Below are positions 1 to 11,500 of a stretch of DNA of 64,000 bases, piece after piece. The stretch's first letter is position 1, and each line of letters opens with the position of its first letter. The stretch is from Mactra quadrangularis. Lineage: Eukaryota; Mollusca; Bivalvia; Venerida; Mactridae. Below the pieces are notes generated by a model. It was not told where the DNA came from. It saw nothing but the letters and a program-made list of their open reading frames with translations, and did no database searches. Both the position numbers and the translations under genes were made by a program. The stretch spans positions 310,001 through 374,000 of the forward strand of contig CM046307.1 in the NCBI GenBank assembly GCA_025267735.1. Direction: 5' to 3'.

Positions 1-715
1 TTGAAAGTAACAGGTTCAAATGCATGCTATTTACTTACTTGTCATCCGATTTTGATAAATTTAATATTTTTGAAAAGGGCATTGTCTCATCTATCAAATG
101 ATACATTAATTATGAATATCCATTCATAAACATTCAAATTAAATGTGAGTCCATTTGCTCCAACAAAAAAATATTGAGTTGAAAGTTGAAAGTTGAAAGA
201 ATACACTTAAATTTGAACGCTGGTAATAGTCGTTTGGATGTACGGATTTTAAACAGTAAAACTTGCAAAAAATATTACATTACGTTAGCTATCAAATGAT
301 GTAGAGTTAATTAAAATAAATCGAGAAATAAAAAAGTTAAGGGGTGGGTATTAGGGGCTATCTAGACGGAGTTGTGTTCAAATACATGCATATCATTTAC
401 GAGATATCATATTTCCTAAAGATTAATTTGTCTGAAAATGGCATTGTCATAACTTTAAAATGATTCTTTTTTTATAATATCCATTGATATATATTAAAAA
501 TAAAGGTAGGTTCATTTGCTACAACAAAAAAAAAACATTATATGCGCAAAAAATATCAAAGAACGCATCTCACATTGAACGTTTGTAGAAATCCTTTATA
601 AATCAGTAAACTGTTGGACACACACGAAAACAATCTAATATACATGTAATCCTAATGGTGTATAGGTGATAAAATATGCTGAGAAATAATAACGTTAAGG
701 GGTGGGTCCATAGAC
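1..715. repeat. Diverged ~360-bp tandem repeat, two units
   Basis: GTTAAGGGGTGGGT occurs at about 335 and 694. GGCATTGTC, AATATCCATT and CATTTGCTCCAACAAAAA / CATTTGCTACAACAAAAA recur at the same ~360-bp offset. The array may extend left of the window. Confidence 0.75.
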
Positions 716-2100
716 CTTTGTGGTACATTTTGGGGGTAAACATGCATGAAAATGTAATTTTCAAACTGATTTATTACATGCTTGTATTTATTGTCGTCAG
801 ATTATTATGTAGTTTACATGTATACTTTTATCACAGTATTTATAAACGCCATGTGTACATATTTGGACCATTCTGATTTGTTTTATTGTGTTTATTTTGT
901 AACTTTCACTGAGAACCCTATATAACCGTACATAGGGTCCATGCTAACACATAAGAAATTCGATGTCCGTCAAGACCAGATGTCGGACAAAATGGCGGCC
1001 AATAAGCCGCTTATCTTAGATAAGCATCAGGGTATCAAATGCCGGGCGCTGATTGGCTAATATGAGCTGTCAATCAAATTCTGGCGTAAGGTCAGTTGTG
1101 TGTGAGCATTAGACTTTATTCCTGTTAGCAATTAAACGCCATTGTCAGAAGCTGGTTCGAACCCATCACATTCATCATTGAGAGGTTGCAGATCGGCCTC
1201 TAAGTCATTTATATCATGGAGGAAGTTAGTTCGATGTGGATTCTATTTTAGATTTGCATATATGCACTGCTATACCGTGGTCACATCGATAAGACACGTG
1301 ATGTTGCATAGATGAAAAAAAAACACAATTCGTTAATCAATATAAACTTTTAATGAAAGAATAATTCACCATAGTAATATCTGTTGAAAAATATCCATAA
1401 AAAAGTCGTGAACACATGCACTTTTTCAGTCTGCTAAATGACCATGGGCTAACGGATATTTCTATTTTAGAGTAAGACACAACCATGTTTAATTACATTA
1501 CTTTTATTGGTTGTTCAATAGTTCAAAGTGAATATCACAAATCATGAATTTACTAATTTAGCATGTTCTCTGAGCTGAGAAGGGAGCGTAATCCAAAAGA
1601 TACTTCACTTTAGAAAGTGAACGATAGTTAAACATACTGTCCATGTGCTAGACAGTACCTCCCTATTTGTACATACATGTATGCTCAAACTTTTCATAGA
1701 TAACTTTTTTAAAATCATGCTGTGTGATTTTTCAATTCTCTGCAACAAGCAAACGATAATAGGATCCCAGGGTAGGTTGCACAGTTTGTCATTCTACCTT
1801 ATGTGGCATCGAATTTGGACTAACGTTAATAAATGAAGTCGACTATGACAGATGTTGAATGACTTAATCGATTAAAAAAGTAACAATATGTTAACTCGTG
1901 GATGACGAATCTAATACTTCGAAGACGTCGCTGGTTATTCCTTTCCATGAAAATTTCAATTGTCGATTTTGCCCGCTGGAAAAATAAATTTATGGACATT
2001 TGTCGACACTGTGGAATGGTAGGTGAGAACTGGTTATATGCAAGGGTAAAGGAAAGCTACCCAAATCAATCAAACTTGTTACTTGTTAATTGTCGGACAT
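715..2100. other. No gene seen
   Basis: AT-rich DNA. A somewhat GC-richer patch near 960-1100 includes AAAATGGCGGCCAATAAG, which resembles a YY1-type site, and a short inverted repeat GCTTATCTTAGATAAGC. At 2005-2065 a piece (GGTAGGTGAGAACTGGTTA) matches part of the SINE at 51720-52008. Short ORFs here look random. Confidence 0.5.
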
Positions 2101-2104
2101 AGAT

Positions 2105-2258
2105 CTACTTATGTCTAACAAGGTCTGCTCTAGATAAGAAGCCATTGCCACAACAGTAGTTTCTATACTGGCCATTGCATCTTCTTTCATGCTCATCAAC
2201 ACATGTTTTGTTTTTGAACATATATCCACACATGTATGTAACACAAAAACGACATTGT
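2105..2258 (-). CDS. Possible terminal exon with zinc-finger-like Cys/His pattern
   Basis: On the minus strand an acceptor-like TATATATTTCAG ends at 2259. It opens a frame with CRFC, CGYMFKNKTCVDEHERRC and CCGNGFLSRADLVRHK, then TAG. Spacing of Cys and His (CxxC, HExxxC, LVRH) resembles degenerate C2H2 fingers. It could be the last exon of a gene or a stray fragment. No other exon is visible on this strand. I do not recognise the protein. Confidence 0.35.
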
Positions 2259-3588
2259 CTGAAATATATAAAAAATAACATCATTGGATTAGTAAACAAT
2301 TTGAGATTCATGTATATATTTTACTACTTCTGGATCGTCATCATTATCTTACTATAGTCTAGGGATCTTATTACCTTGAGTGTACGATATCTCATCATAG
2401 TTATAAATCAAAATAATCAGAGGTTTGCAACATTACACTGTCAGCCGTTTGAAAATGACTCCTTCAGATTGAAGAGATACAGAAACGATACTAAACGATT
2501 CAGAGCGTATGTGTCACAATAGCGCCAGATAATTATGGTACACTTTTACTGCTAAAGTACGTTGGCATTTATAAGACGTTCAAAGATCGATCATAGTTAT
2601 GTTAATTGTTTAACAAAACAAAACAAAAAACTAAGATTCTAAAACATGCAAGATGGTAGTACGACACCGGGATTTTAAAACGGCGTAAAGAAATTGCAAT
2701 ACCATGGATTGCAACTTGGTTCTTATTACGACTGCATATACTTTCTGTTTTGAAATATCTTTGATTGTGAACTTCATTTACTAAAATCTGCAAGGTATTT
2801 AATTAATTGGACTAATTATGTACCTTTTCCATCTCTTAAAGAAACTGTGGTTAGTAAATTGGACAACTCTACGTAGGAAACGAACGTTATCCGGAAAATC
2901 ACGGGCAATGAACGTTATCATTATCCACATTCTCTCATAATTTACAAACTAGCTCTTTTCAAAGATCGTTATCGTATATAGAGGGTTAATTGGAAGTGTA
3001 TATGAAATAAATATACCATGTGCATAACTGTCGGCACAAATTAAGGCATTTAAACACATAAACCGTTGAAATACAATGAACGCTACCCTGACAATTTTAA
3101 TCGCATCGAAATTTGTGTACCAAATTACTCCAAGACGACTAAATATTTCAGGAAAACAATTACTGCAGCAATCATATCTCGTAAGCAGGGGGTTTATGTG
3201 CGTATTCTCGGAAAAAAAACACTACGTGATTAGTAAGAAAAAAGCAAAAAACCTACCTTAGCGAGTGACCTATATTCCAAATATGGTAAAATATACCCGG
3301 ATGAAGTCACGTGGGTTCGCCACCGGGTTATAAATTGTCCAGGGTATTTGTTCCTGAGTTCTTTAAAGTCATTAAAAGCAGATAAAGTATCAGTTTCGGC
3401 GTCTGAACATTCAGAGGACAATACTGATGTACTTGTTGCTATCTAGTATACTTTTACCTATATCATAAAAACATAACATATATATTGTCAGAAGTATACT
3501 ACATGGATTAATTATCAATTCATAACGTAGTTCTAATTGGGATTTGTTTTTGAAAACACTATAAAACAGAGAAATTAAGATACCATTT

Positions 3589-4360
3589 TTGAACAATGGA
3601 ATTTTAAGGACAAACCCCCAAAACGGACTGGGACGCGATTCACTAGAAGCAAATGCCTTTAAACTATTTAAAGTACATGCACAGTTTTTGTTTAGTGGTT
3701 CGTTCGATAAAAAATCTGAGAAGGCCAAATTTATTTATTTCATGTTGCGGATTGGTGAACAAGTCGCCAAAACCTAGACATGGACGATTGTAGGAAAAGG
3801 GTGCAAACAAATTCAAACATACTTCCAAAGTTAGAAAAGTTTTAGTTGGTAGCCCAAAGCAAACATAATTTACAGTAGGTTCATGTTCAAATCACGTAGC
3901 CAAACTGAGGGTGAAGACTTTTAACAGTTTGTCACACAGATTTGTCTTTTGATCAAATACTGTGATTATTCGGACAATATGCAAGATGAAATGATCCGTG
4001 ACCATATTGTGTTTGGTGTAAATTCTATGCAAACAAGGAAGAAATTGATCAGTGAAGGATCAGACCTGTCAATGCATAATTGCATTGACATAGCTAGAAC
4101 ATTAAACTTTCACAGTCTCAGTAAAAAGCCACGGAGAACAAACATGTGCCATTAAAGGGTCAAACACCACCACAATGGAAGAAAGGAATCGAGAAACTCA
4201 TAACGCAAGTGTTACATCCAGTCCAAAGCCATGCAACAAGTGTGGGAACAAGCATGACAATGCTCCAAAGTGCCCAGCAAATGGTTTTCAATGTTTATAT
4301 TGTAATGTACTTGCCATACACAAGATCGTGGAATCTATTACTTCCAAACAGAACTGCATA
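3589..4360 (+). pseudogene. Ty3/Gypsy gag remnant (copy 1)
   Basis: 3589-3777 encodes ANAFKLFKVHAQFLFSG, then KKSEKAKFIYFMLRIGE, the gag N-terminal pattern (alkkFk.h.efmF.Gpl..ks.eek.nylm..iGe). 3949-4155 encodes MQDEMIRDHIVFGVNS and KLISEGSDLSMHNCIDIART. 4175-4300 has the zinc knuckle CNKCGNKHDNAPKCP followed by CLYC. Stops and a frameshift near 4180 break it. No protease, RT or LTR is seen. Confidence 0.82.
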
Positions 4361-4518
4361 AAGCCCATTCTCAATATGTCCATATTTAGTTTTCTATCTA
4401 GTTTAGTGCTTGATACAAAGCTAACTGATCCGTTTTACTACAAAAGTGCAGCACCCAGGCCGTGTTTTGAAGCATCAACCTGCAGTGTAATGTCCTTGTT
4501 TGGGTCACAATATCTCTA

Positions 4519-4803
4519 CTAGCGAAGCTACGTTTTGGCATTTTGCCTATTAGATTTGAAACTGGTCGTTATAACGGAGAACCTTTAAAACGGAGACTAT
4601 GTTTGTTCTGTGATACAAATAGTGTTGAATCAGAGACACATATTTTATTAAATTGTAATTGTTATGACAACATTAGAGATGAAATAGTTCATGGTATATA
4701 CTTAAATAATGACTTTTTAGATTTCAATGATGAAAGTAAGAATAAAACCCTACTTTTAACCCATCCGCGTAAAGTCGCAAAGTATCTAGTGAAAGCATAC
4801 TAA
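4519..4803 (+). pseudogene. LINE C-terminal region (copy 1)
   Basis: Encodes LAKLRFGILPIRFETGRYNG, RLCLFCDTNSVESETHILLN and HPRKVAKYLVKAY. The CxxC...H...C zinc-binding tail (C.FC...ETH.LLNC) is typical of the C-terminus of LINE polyproteins. No RT domain precedes it. Confidence 0.75.
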
Positions 4804-4837
4804 AAATGAGACTTACTGACAATAGATAGTTCTATTA

Positions 4838-6070
4838 GACCTTGAGCCAGTATATGACATTGCTCCCCCCAGGAGGAATTTTCAAGGGTATGATTTTCTT
4901 TACACATATGGTGGTAGGCATTCACTGATGAAAGTTTGCAAAGTTCTGTTGGGGCTTTACAGAGTTATGGGACTTTGAAATATCACCCATTCTCATTTTC
5001 TGGTCAAATCCATAACAGACCTTGAGCCAGTATATGACAATGCTCCCCACACGGGGAATTTTTAAGGGTATGATTTTCTTAACCCATATAATGGTAGGCA
5101 TCTACTGATTAAAGTTTACAAAGATCTGTTGGGGCTTTACAGAGTTATGGGACTTTGAAATATCGCCCATTCTCATTTTCCAGTCAAAACCATCATATCT
5201 TTGAGCCAGTACATGACATTGCTCCCCACATGGGGAATTTTCAAGGGTATGATTTTCTTAACCCATATGGTGGTAGGCATTTACTGATAAAAGTTAACAA
5301 AGTTCTGTTGGGGCACTACAGAGTTATTGGACTTTGAAATATCGCTCATTCTCATTTTCCAGTCAAATCCATAATAGACCTTGAGCAGGTATATGACATT
5401 GCTCCCCAAACGGGGAATTTTCAAGGGTATAATTTTCTTAATCCATATAATGTTAGGCATTCACTGATTAAAGTTTACAAAGTTGTGTTGGGGCTTTACA
5501 GACTTATGGGACTTTGAAATATCGCCCATTCTCATTTTCTGGTCAAATCTATAATAGACCTTGAGCCAGTATATCACATTGCTCCCCACATTGGGAATTT
5601 TCAAGTGTATGATTTTCTTAACCCATTTAGTGGTAGGCATTCATTGATAAAAGTTTATAAAGTTCTGTTCAGGCCTTATGTGACTGAGTTATGTGACTTT
5701 GAAATATCGCCCATTGTCATTTTCCGTTTAAACCATAAGTGCTTTTAAAGCAAGTTTAAGACATTGCTCCTTCCTGGGAGTAATTATCTACGGTATATTT
5801 TTTAAACCCACATGAAAGTAACAGTTCACTGATAAAAAGTTTGCAAAGTTCTGTTGGGGCTTTACAGAGTTATGGGACTTTGAAATATCGCTCATTCTCA
5901 TTTTCCGGTAAAAACCATAAGTGCTTTTAAAGCCAGTATATGACATCGCTCCTCCTGGCAGTAATTATCTATGGTATGATTATAAAACCCACATGGTAGT
6001 TGCAATTCACATATAAAAGTTTGCGAAGTTCTGTTCAGGCTTTACAGAATTCTGGGACTTTGAACTTCAT
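4838..6070. repeat. 180-bp satellite, about seven units
   Basis: CTTGAGCCAG and the following text recur at about 4841, 5021, 5200, 5380 and 5560, a period of 179-180 bp. Two further units (from about 5740 and 5920) are a diverged subtype with GCTTTTAAAG in place of the start. Each unit contains TTACAGAGTTATGGGACTTT. The period is a multiple of three and some frames look open, but every unit has stops, so it is not coding. Confidence 0.93.
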
Positions 6071-7080
6071 GACCCCCCTATGGCCATTTTCTATGCCAAA
6101 AAGTTCTTATTACTGTCCTCCGGTACTTTATTTCGACGCATCTTAATTACGAAGCCATTTTGATTTTGACAACGATTTGGATTTTGGGTTTCCCTGTAAC
6201 GTCATTCCTGTGCATTTCCGATAGTAAGCAGTACGGTGATTTCTTAACTTGGCAATTAAGATGGCTTTTGTCAATGGTCAATGCAAGAATAGTACCTATT
6301 AAGATAGGGTAGTCTGGTAATAACTATACTCTTTGGAATACAACAAACTTACCTATAACAATAAGTGTCAATCAATCGTCCAATGAGTTCTATATATAAC
6401 TGAATACAATATTATATAGTATGTCTCATTTTTGTGGAATATAAACTTTGTCAAATAGAAAATATATACGTAAGCAATGTATCACAAAAGCAACTGCTCC
6501 CCGACTTAGCGCTAAATACATAGCAACTTCGCCCGATTTAGCCTCAATTTTTATGTACAGTGGAGTAAAACGGCGATTTCTCGAAATATGTACTGTTTTA
6601 ATGGCTGCAAATTGACATTATAGTAGAACAAGGACAGCTCTACAAGACAAACACAAAAGTTACACCGTTGGTTACAAAAATGTAGGTAAAAATGACCTTA
6701 AACTTAAAAAAAACGGGTTTTGGATGGTTTCTCTGTCTTTAACTCGCGTTTTCTCTCTTATTTTTTGTTTTTGGAAAATATAAAGCAATGTGCTGAATTG
6801 CCAAGCCCAGCCCGACAGATTGGTGCCACTTTTATAACATAAAAGTAAATATATAAAGAATAATTAACGAAAATCTTACACTGACTGAGATTCCAAAATG
6901 TATCGTATTGGATATCGCCCGAATTAGCCTCGCGCGCCCGATTTAGCGGGTAACCTGGTGTGTAATAACTACAGTTTAAAATCAAAGTTACCATGTAATT
7001 CATGTTTACATTTTCTGCGTTCCATATTTTCTGCTTTGTGAGTATGATGCATGTCTATAGCCATAAATCACACAATGACT
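6071..7080. other. No gene seen; GC-rich motif repeated
   Basis: CGCCCGATTTAGC occurs at about 6531 and 6931, with CGCCCGAATTAGCC at about 6916. These may mark a small repeated element, but I could not define ends. Confidence 0.4.
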
Positions 7081-7083
7081 AGA

Positions 7084-7281
7084 GCCGCCGGGCTAGCTCA
7101 GTTGGTAGCACGCAAGTATACTGATTGAGGGGTCGTGTGTTTGATTCCCGGGCGGGGCATACTTTCGTGGAGTTTGGCCATGAAATTATTTCTACGGCCA
7201 TTCCCCTCCTACCAATGATTTTTAATTATGAAGGGCAGTTGTCAGTCACTGACGAAAGTATGCGCTTAGTAGTTGGTTAAC
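7084..7281 (+). mobile_element. tRNA-derived SINE
   Basis: The head looks tRNA-like, with box A-like TAGCTCAGTTGGTAGCA and box B-like GTTTGATTCC. It is followed by GGGCGGGGCATACTTTCGTG and a body ending TTAGTAGTTGGTTAAC. A partial copy with the same body is at 14002-14170. It is not a functional tRNA: no foldable CCA stem was identified. Confidence 0.78.
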
Positions 7282-8195
7282 GTTAGAGTTGAAACTTTAT
7301 TAATCAATGAGTTGTCATTTTGTTCACGTTTTTGTAACTAGTACTCCGACATTTGTGACAAGAGGGTCGAGTGAACAATCTCAGTTCACGCTAACAAAAG
7401 AACACCTGATTTGGAAAAACCACTCGACAGGCCTCTCAACAGTACGTACATATTAACCTTAGCGAAACTTCATTGACGTAAATTGAAGGCTGTATAGATA
7501 CATGAAGATTTACATGAAGATACACGCTTATAGAAACGTCCGGGTGAGAGCTCGTAATAATATCCCCCTACCATTATTATGTTCTTTTTTTAGACAAGGG
7601 GAATTTTCAATTGTGTCTATTTTTAGCACAATGGCGTTTTGCAGTGGTTCACTGCGTAGAAATATTCAATTTGTATTAATATTCATTGCATTAAACACGC
7701 AATGAACAACTAACAGTAATTGTTTGAGTAATATTAAATGTGCGTAAATTTGTAACAGAACATTTTACGCCTGTACATCAGTCTCAGACTAGAACAATAC
7801 AATGTGGAACTATTTTGAATGGGGCTCCCACAGGAAATCTTCACCGCTGTAAAAACTTTTTGTATAAACATATTTAAAAAATTGAGCCCTTTCATTTACA
7901 CTAAAAAGTAAATTTTGTAGTAAGCTTGCTATACTGATTTTGCAAAATTTGCGTATATATTTGTTCTTTGATCAACTAACCAGACTGAAACTAATACACT
8001 TATATTTTTCCTTAGAATATTATTCAACTTCGTTATATAGCATACATTCATAATAAGGAAGTTGGCACTCAAAATAGCTTTACGTTAGGCATTGTTTGCT
8101 TTAAAAGTATGTATATATCCAACCAACTAGTTCAAGTATCTTTAACTAGTGATTTAAGATTGAATTTAAAACATTTTTATGTATACGTTTTTTGT
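7282..8195. other. 5' flank of convertase gene, no gene seen
   Basis: AT-rich sequence without convincing coding frame or repeat that I could recognise. Confidence 0.5.
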
Positions 8196-8218
8196 CCAAT
8201 CAGTCCGTCTTATATAAG
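8196..8218 (+). promoter_or_regulatory. Possible core promoter (CCAAT and TATA boxes) of the convertase gene
   Basis: CCAAT at 8196-8200 and TATATAAG at 8211-8218 lie about 165 bp before the chosen start codon. A start site near 8245 would follow from usual TATA spacing. This is inferred from motifs only; such motifs are frequent in AT-rich DNA. Confidence 0.35.
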
Positions 8219-8379
8219 AATTTATGGCCAAATAACTGCACACAGTTGTTCATTTTACGACTTGTAATCTTGGCAATCAGTGATATTCTGTTGGGCAGTA
8301 AAGCAAAATTTAAGCAGATTTTAGAAAATTTTGTTAATTCTGAATCCTTCGTAGATAACTTATGACACATCTATTTACT

Positions 8380-8585
8380 ATGGATGAACTTTTATTCAAG
8401 TTGTTTTGTCTAATGACTTTACTTTTTGTTGTGGAGACGAAAGAACAATACAAGGTTCCAAATACGGTCGAAAAAATTGTAGTCAAAGTTCATTTGTGTT
8501 GAAAATAAAAAAATCTGTAGAAGATTGGAATGCTACTGGTGATGACGACATCATCACATCATTAAGAACGATAGGACTCAAGGAA
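8380..8585 (+). CDS. Convertase exon 1: signal peptide and start of prodomain, frame broken
   Basis: The ATG at 8380 has A at -3 and G at +4. It opens a hydrophobic leader ([17 protein letters not shown]) typical of a signal peptide. An in-frame ATG at 8362 in weaker context would add six residues. The leader frame stops at TGA 8500-8502. The frame that splices correctly to exon 2 ([13 protein letters not shown] to TIGLKE, donor GTAAGA at 8586) is offset by one base. A run of six A at 8471-8476 is the natural place for one missing A. With seven, the leader runs straight into the prodomain frame. Confidence 0.75.
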
Positions 8586-11500
8586 GTAAGATTACTTTTC
8601 AAAATTTGAATTCATGTATAATTATAAAACAATTGAATTTAATCAAAATTAAACTTGGTCCGTGGCACGTTAGGCTCCGCGTTGGATTTCTTATCTAATA
8701 TTCAGAAGGGGTTGTTTTTTTAGTCTTATACCCATCCATGAAGAATGGAAAATAATGTCGTTTTCCTCCGTTAACCCTTAATTTACCTTTACCTGGGTGT
8801 AAAGTGATCATTTTTACCTTAACTCGCTAAGGCTATTTCAAGATCCTCTTATTTCTTCACTAATTGATTGAATATATGCAACTTGGCCATGTCATTCTCT
8901 GTTTTTAGAAAATGCCAATTTGACTCCAATCCTAGTTACCATGGCAACGCTCTGTCGGAGCAAATAGGGCAAAAGCAATTTTCTTTCTTTTCACCCCAAA
9001 ATTGGATTTCACTCAGTATAATTTTCCAAAATGAGGTCTTGAGTGCCAGTAATAATCAGAGACTGAAAATATGTTTACTTATCACCATTTTTTCTGCACT
9101 CAGTAGCCCCGAGTTTGTTTGGTGGGGAAAAGGCGAAAAACGGTCATTGTTTGGGAAAACTGTCCTTATGTGAAATTCAACACCAACTTTAAGACCTGTG
9201 ACGGCCGTTTTGAAGGGATGGGACAAGATACGTTAAAATGCAGGAAAAGTCGTCAACCTTGTGGAAGCCAAGTTAGCATTAGTTATGAACAAAGGTCTAG
9301 GAAAGCTATGTAAGGTGAGCTGGTCGGCGTAAAATTGGCATAACTTGGCGTTTACATTAATGAAGACTTTCTCTGAATACGTGTAGAGCTTGTGGAAAAT
9401 GACCGAAAATGGATTTTTACATAACACGTTTTATCTGGTTATTCGTATGCGAACGATTAAAGATTTATATTTTGTCTCAAGTCAAGTTTTACAAACTGAA
9501 ATTTTATAGTATTGTTTTCTTCAATTCCAATCAAAATCAAAGTGAATTCAACCGTTTGTGGCGCATACATTTATCCTTCTGATTTTTATACTCGGATATT
9601 AATTTCATCGATATTCCACGAAGGCTAGAATTAATTGTACGTTGAATTCATTTATTATCATGCTAAACTCTGGTCATTTAATATTTTCAAACGTCAGATC
9701 ACAAAGAATGGCCAATGGTACACATACACGTCTGAATCTACAGGTGAGAAAACTAAAGAGGACACACAGAATGAGTTATGTGAACGCGATGCAAACCTGT
9801 GTGACAAGGTAAGCAATAATAATAACAATGATAAAATCTTTATTTATAGAGGCAACACAATAAGGCATAGCCTTATCTTCCCTGTGAGTCAGTTTGTTAA
9901 GATGTATTGGGCGGTGGAAATATTGCTCTGTACTTGGATTGATTTGTACTAAATCAGTGCTCCTTTTCACAAGAAATCTTATGAATAATGCGATCGATCG
10001 TTAGTCATTTTCATAAATTTTGCAGTTCAAAGTCAAATGGATAATGACGCGCGTCATGACAAAACCTGCATTAATGACGTTGATGACGTTGTCGTGAAAA
10101 TCCTCTTTAAAAATTACGTCATATAATTTTCGCCAGCGTAGATTTGAATTTCTACCTTCATAGAGTTTATAGTTTACTCGTACTCGATGGATTGTTTTTA
10201 AAATGGGAGAGGAACTTGTCGTTAAGTTAATCCTAATATATTATGTTATATGTTAGAGTTAAAATAATTGATTTCATCGGATTATTACACTACTCCTCAC
10301 AATCTTATTACCGGTTAGTTTAAAACATTTTCAGTGATAACATTTTTGTTTTTTTCATGTGTCAAATAAAATTTTGGATCTTGTATTTCGATCCCTGCTT
10401 AGTCAATGCATATATAAAGAAAAGGGATAATAAACTCAAAGTTTTGTGCTCCAAATACGTGTCTTAAATGCAAGAGGAAGTTGTCCAAAATAAAACGGAC
10501 GGGCATTCATTTGTTGTATATTCGTTTTTTTCGTTTCTTCGCCACGAAGTATAACCACCTTATATATGACGTCATTTTCGGTGAAATCAGAATTTGGTAA
10601 ACTTTCCTTGGTCGTTTAAAAGTTCAAAGTAGATGTCAATATCATAAATCGACACGTTGTAAGGCAGCGAGTGAATGTAATGTATTCACCGAGCTGCGAG
10701 GTGAACGCAAATTAAGCAGTTCTCGGCGAACAAGGAACAATATCAAACGATATCAAGTGTTTCGTAATATATTGCATATAATTTATGAACACTTAGACAA
10801 AACGTATGCATGCAGGTCTTTACAAGTGAAGTATCAATATAACAATAAATGTAAACTATCGAAGTTAGATCTAATTCTATTCAGAGTCATAAATTAATAG
10901 CTGAAACGTACCATAGTCTCTGATTTAATCTTTCAGTGATTTACAAGTATGTTTTTGTGGTTTCCAAATGTTGTTGGCGTTCTTATTTCTATTCTGATCG
11001 GAAAGTATTTCTATAATCGATATTAAAGATACATACTCTCATGCACCTCGGTGGAATGTTATACTCTAACGGTATAGAGAATTTTGATAGCCTCTGAGTA
11101 CTGCTGGCGTCACACTGTCCAGAATATGACACTAGATGTGCATACGAATGTGGATTTTCGAATCGCACACGTATTTCGATCCCTGCTTAGTCAATGCATA
11201 CATAAAGAAAAGGGATAATAAACTCAAAGTTTTGTGCTCCATATACGTGTCTCAAACGCAAGAGGAAGTTGTCCAAAATAAAACGGACGAGCGACATATA
11301 AACCGAACGTTTGAGTCGGCGGGAATAGGAATAAAAATCCTTCTTAAATCAACACAATGCGCCTTAAATCATTTAGCAAATCGATTTAGTAAAACATATC
11401 GTTAAATGTGCAAAATTGAGTTAAAAATAACAATCACTCACTTCAAAATCTAAAAGTTTCTCCTCCCAGTTGCGGTGAATGTACATGATAATAAAGTAGA

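Larger units (their letters stand above)
3327..4832 (+). mobile_element. Mosaic retroelement unit, copy 1
   Basis: Three pieces in fixed order: the antisense first ~30 codons and 5' region of a LINE (3327-3580), sense Ty3/Gypsy gag (3589-4360), and the sense C-terminal region of another LINE (4519-4803). The same arrangement occurs at 49485-50923 with high similarity, including the tail GACTTACTGACAATAGATAG. The right end is cut by the 180-bp satellite. Confidence 0.8.

Noticed and set aside
3411..3728. 105-codon minus-strand frame
   Set aside because: It runs antisense through the LINE start and the gypsy gag remnant; the sense strand explains the sequence.
5155..5337. 60-codon frame in the 180-bp satellite
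   Set aside because: Period divisible by three makes frames look open, but each unit carries stops and there is no codon-like constraint.
7084..7160. Functional tRNA gene
   Set aside because: Box A and box B are present but no cloverleaf closes and the sequence continues into a SINE body with a second copy at 14002.
11136..11405. 89-codon frame in intron 2
   Set aside because: Overlaps the 122-bp direct repeat and has no recognisable motif or splice context.
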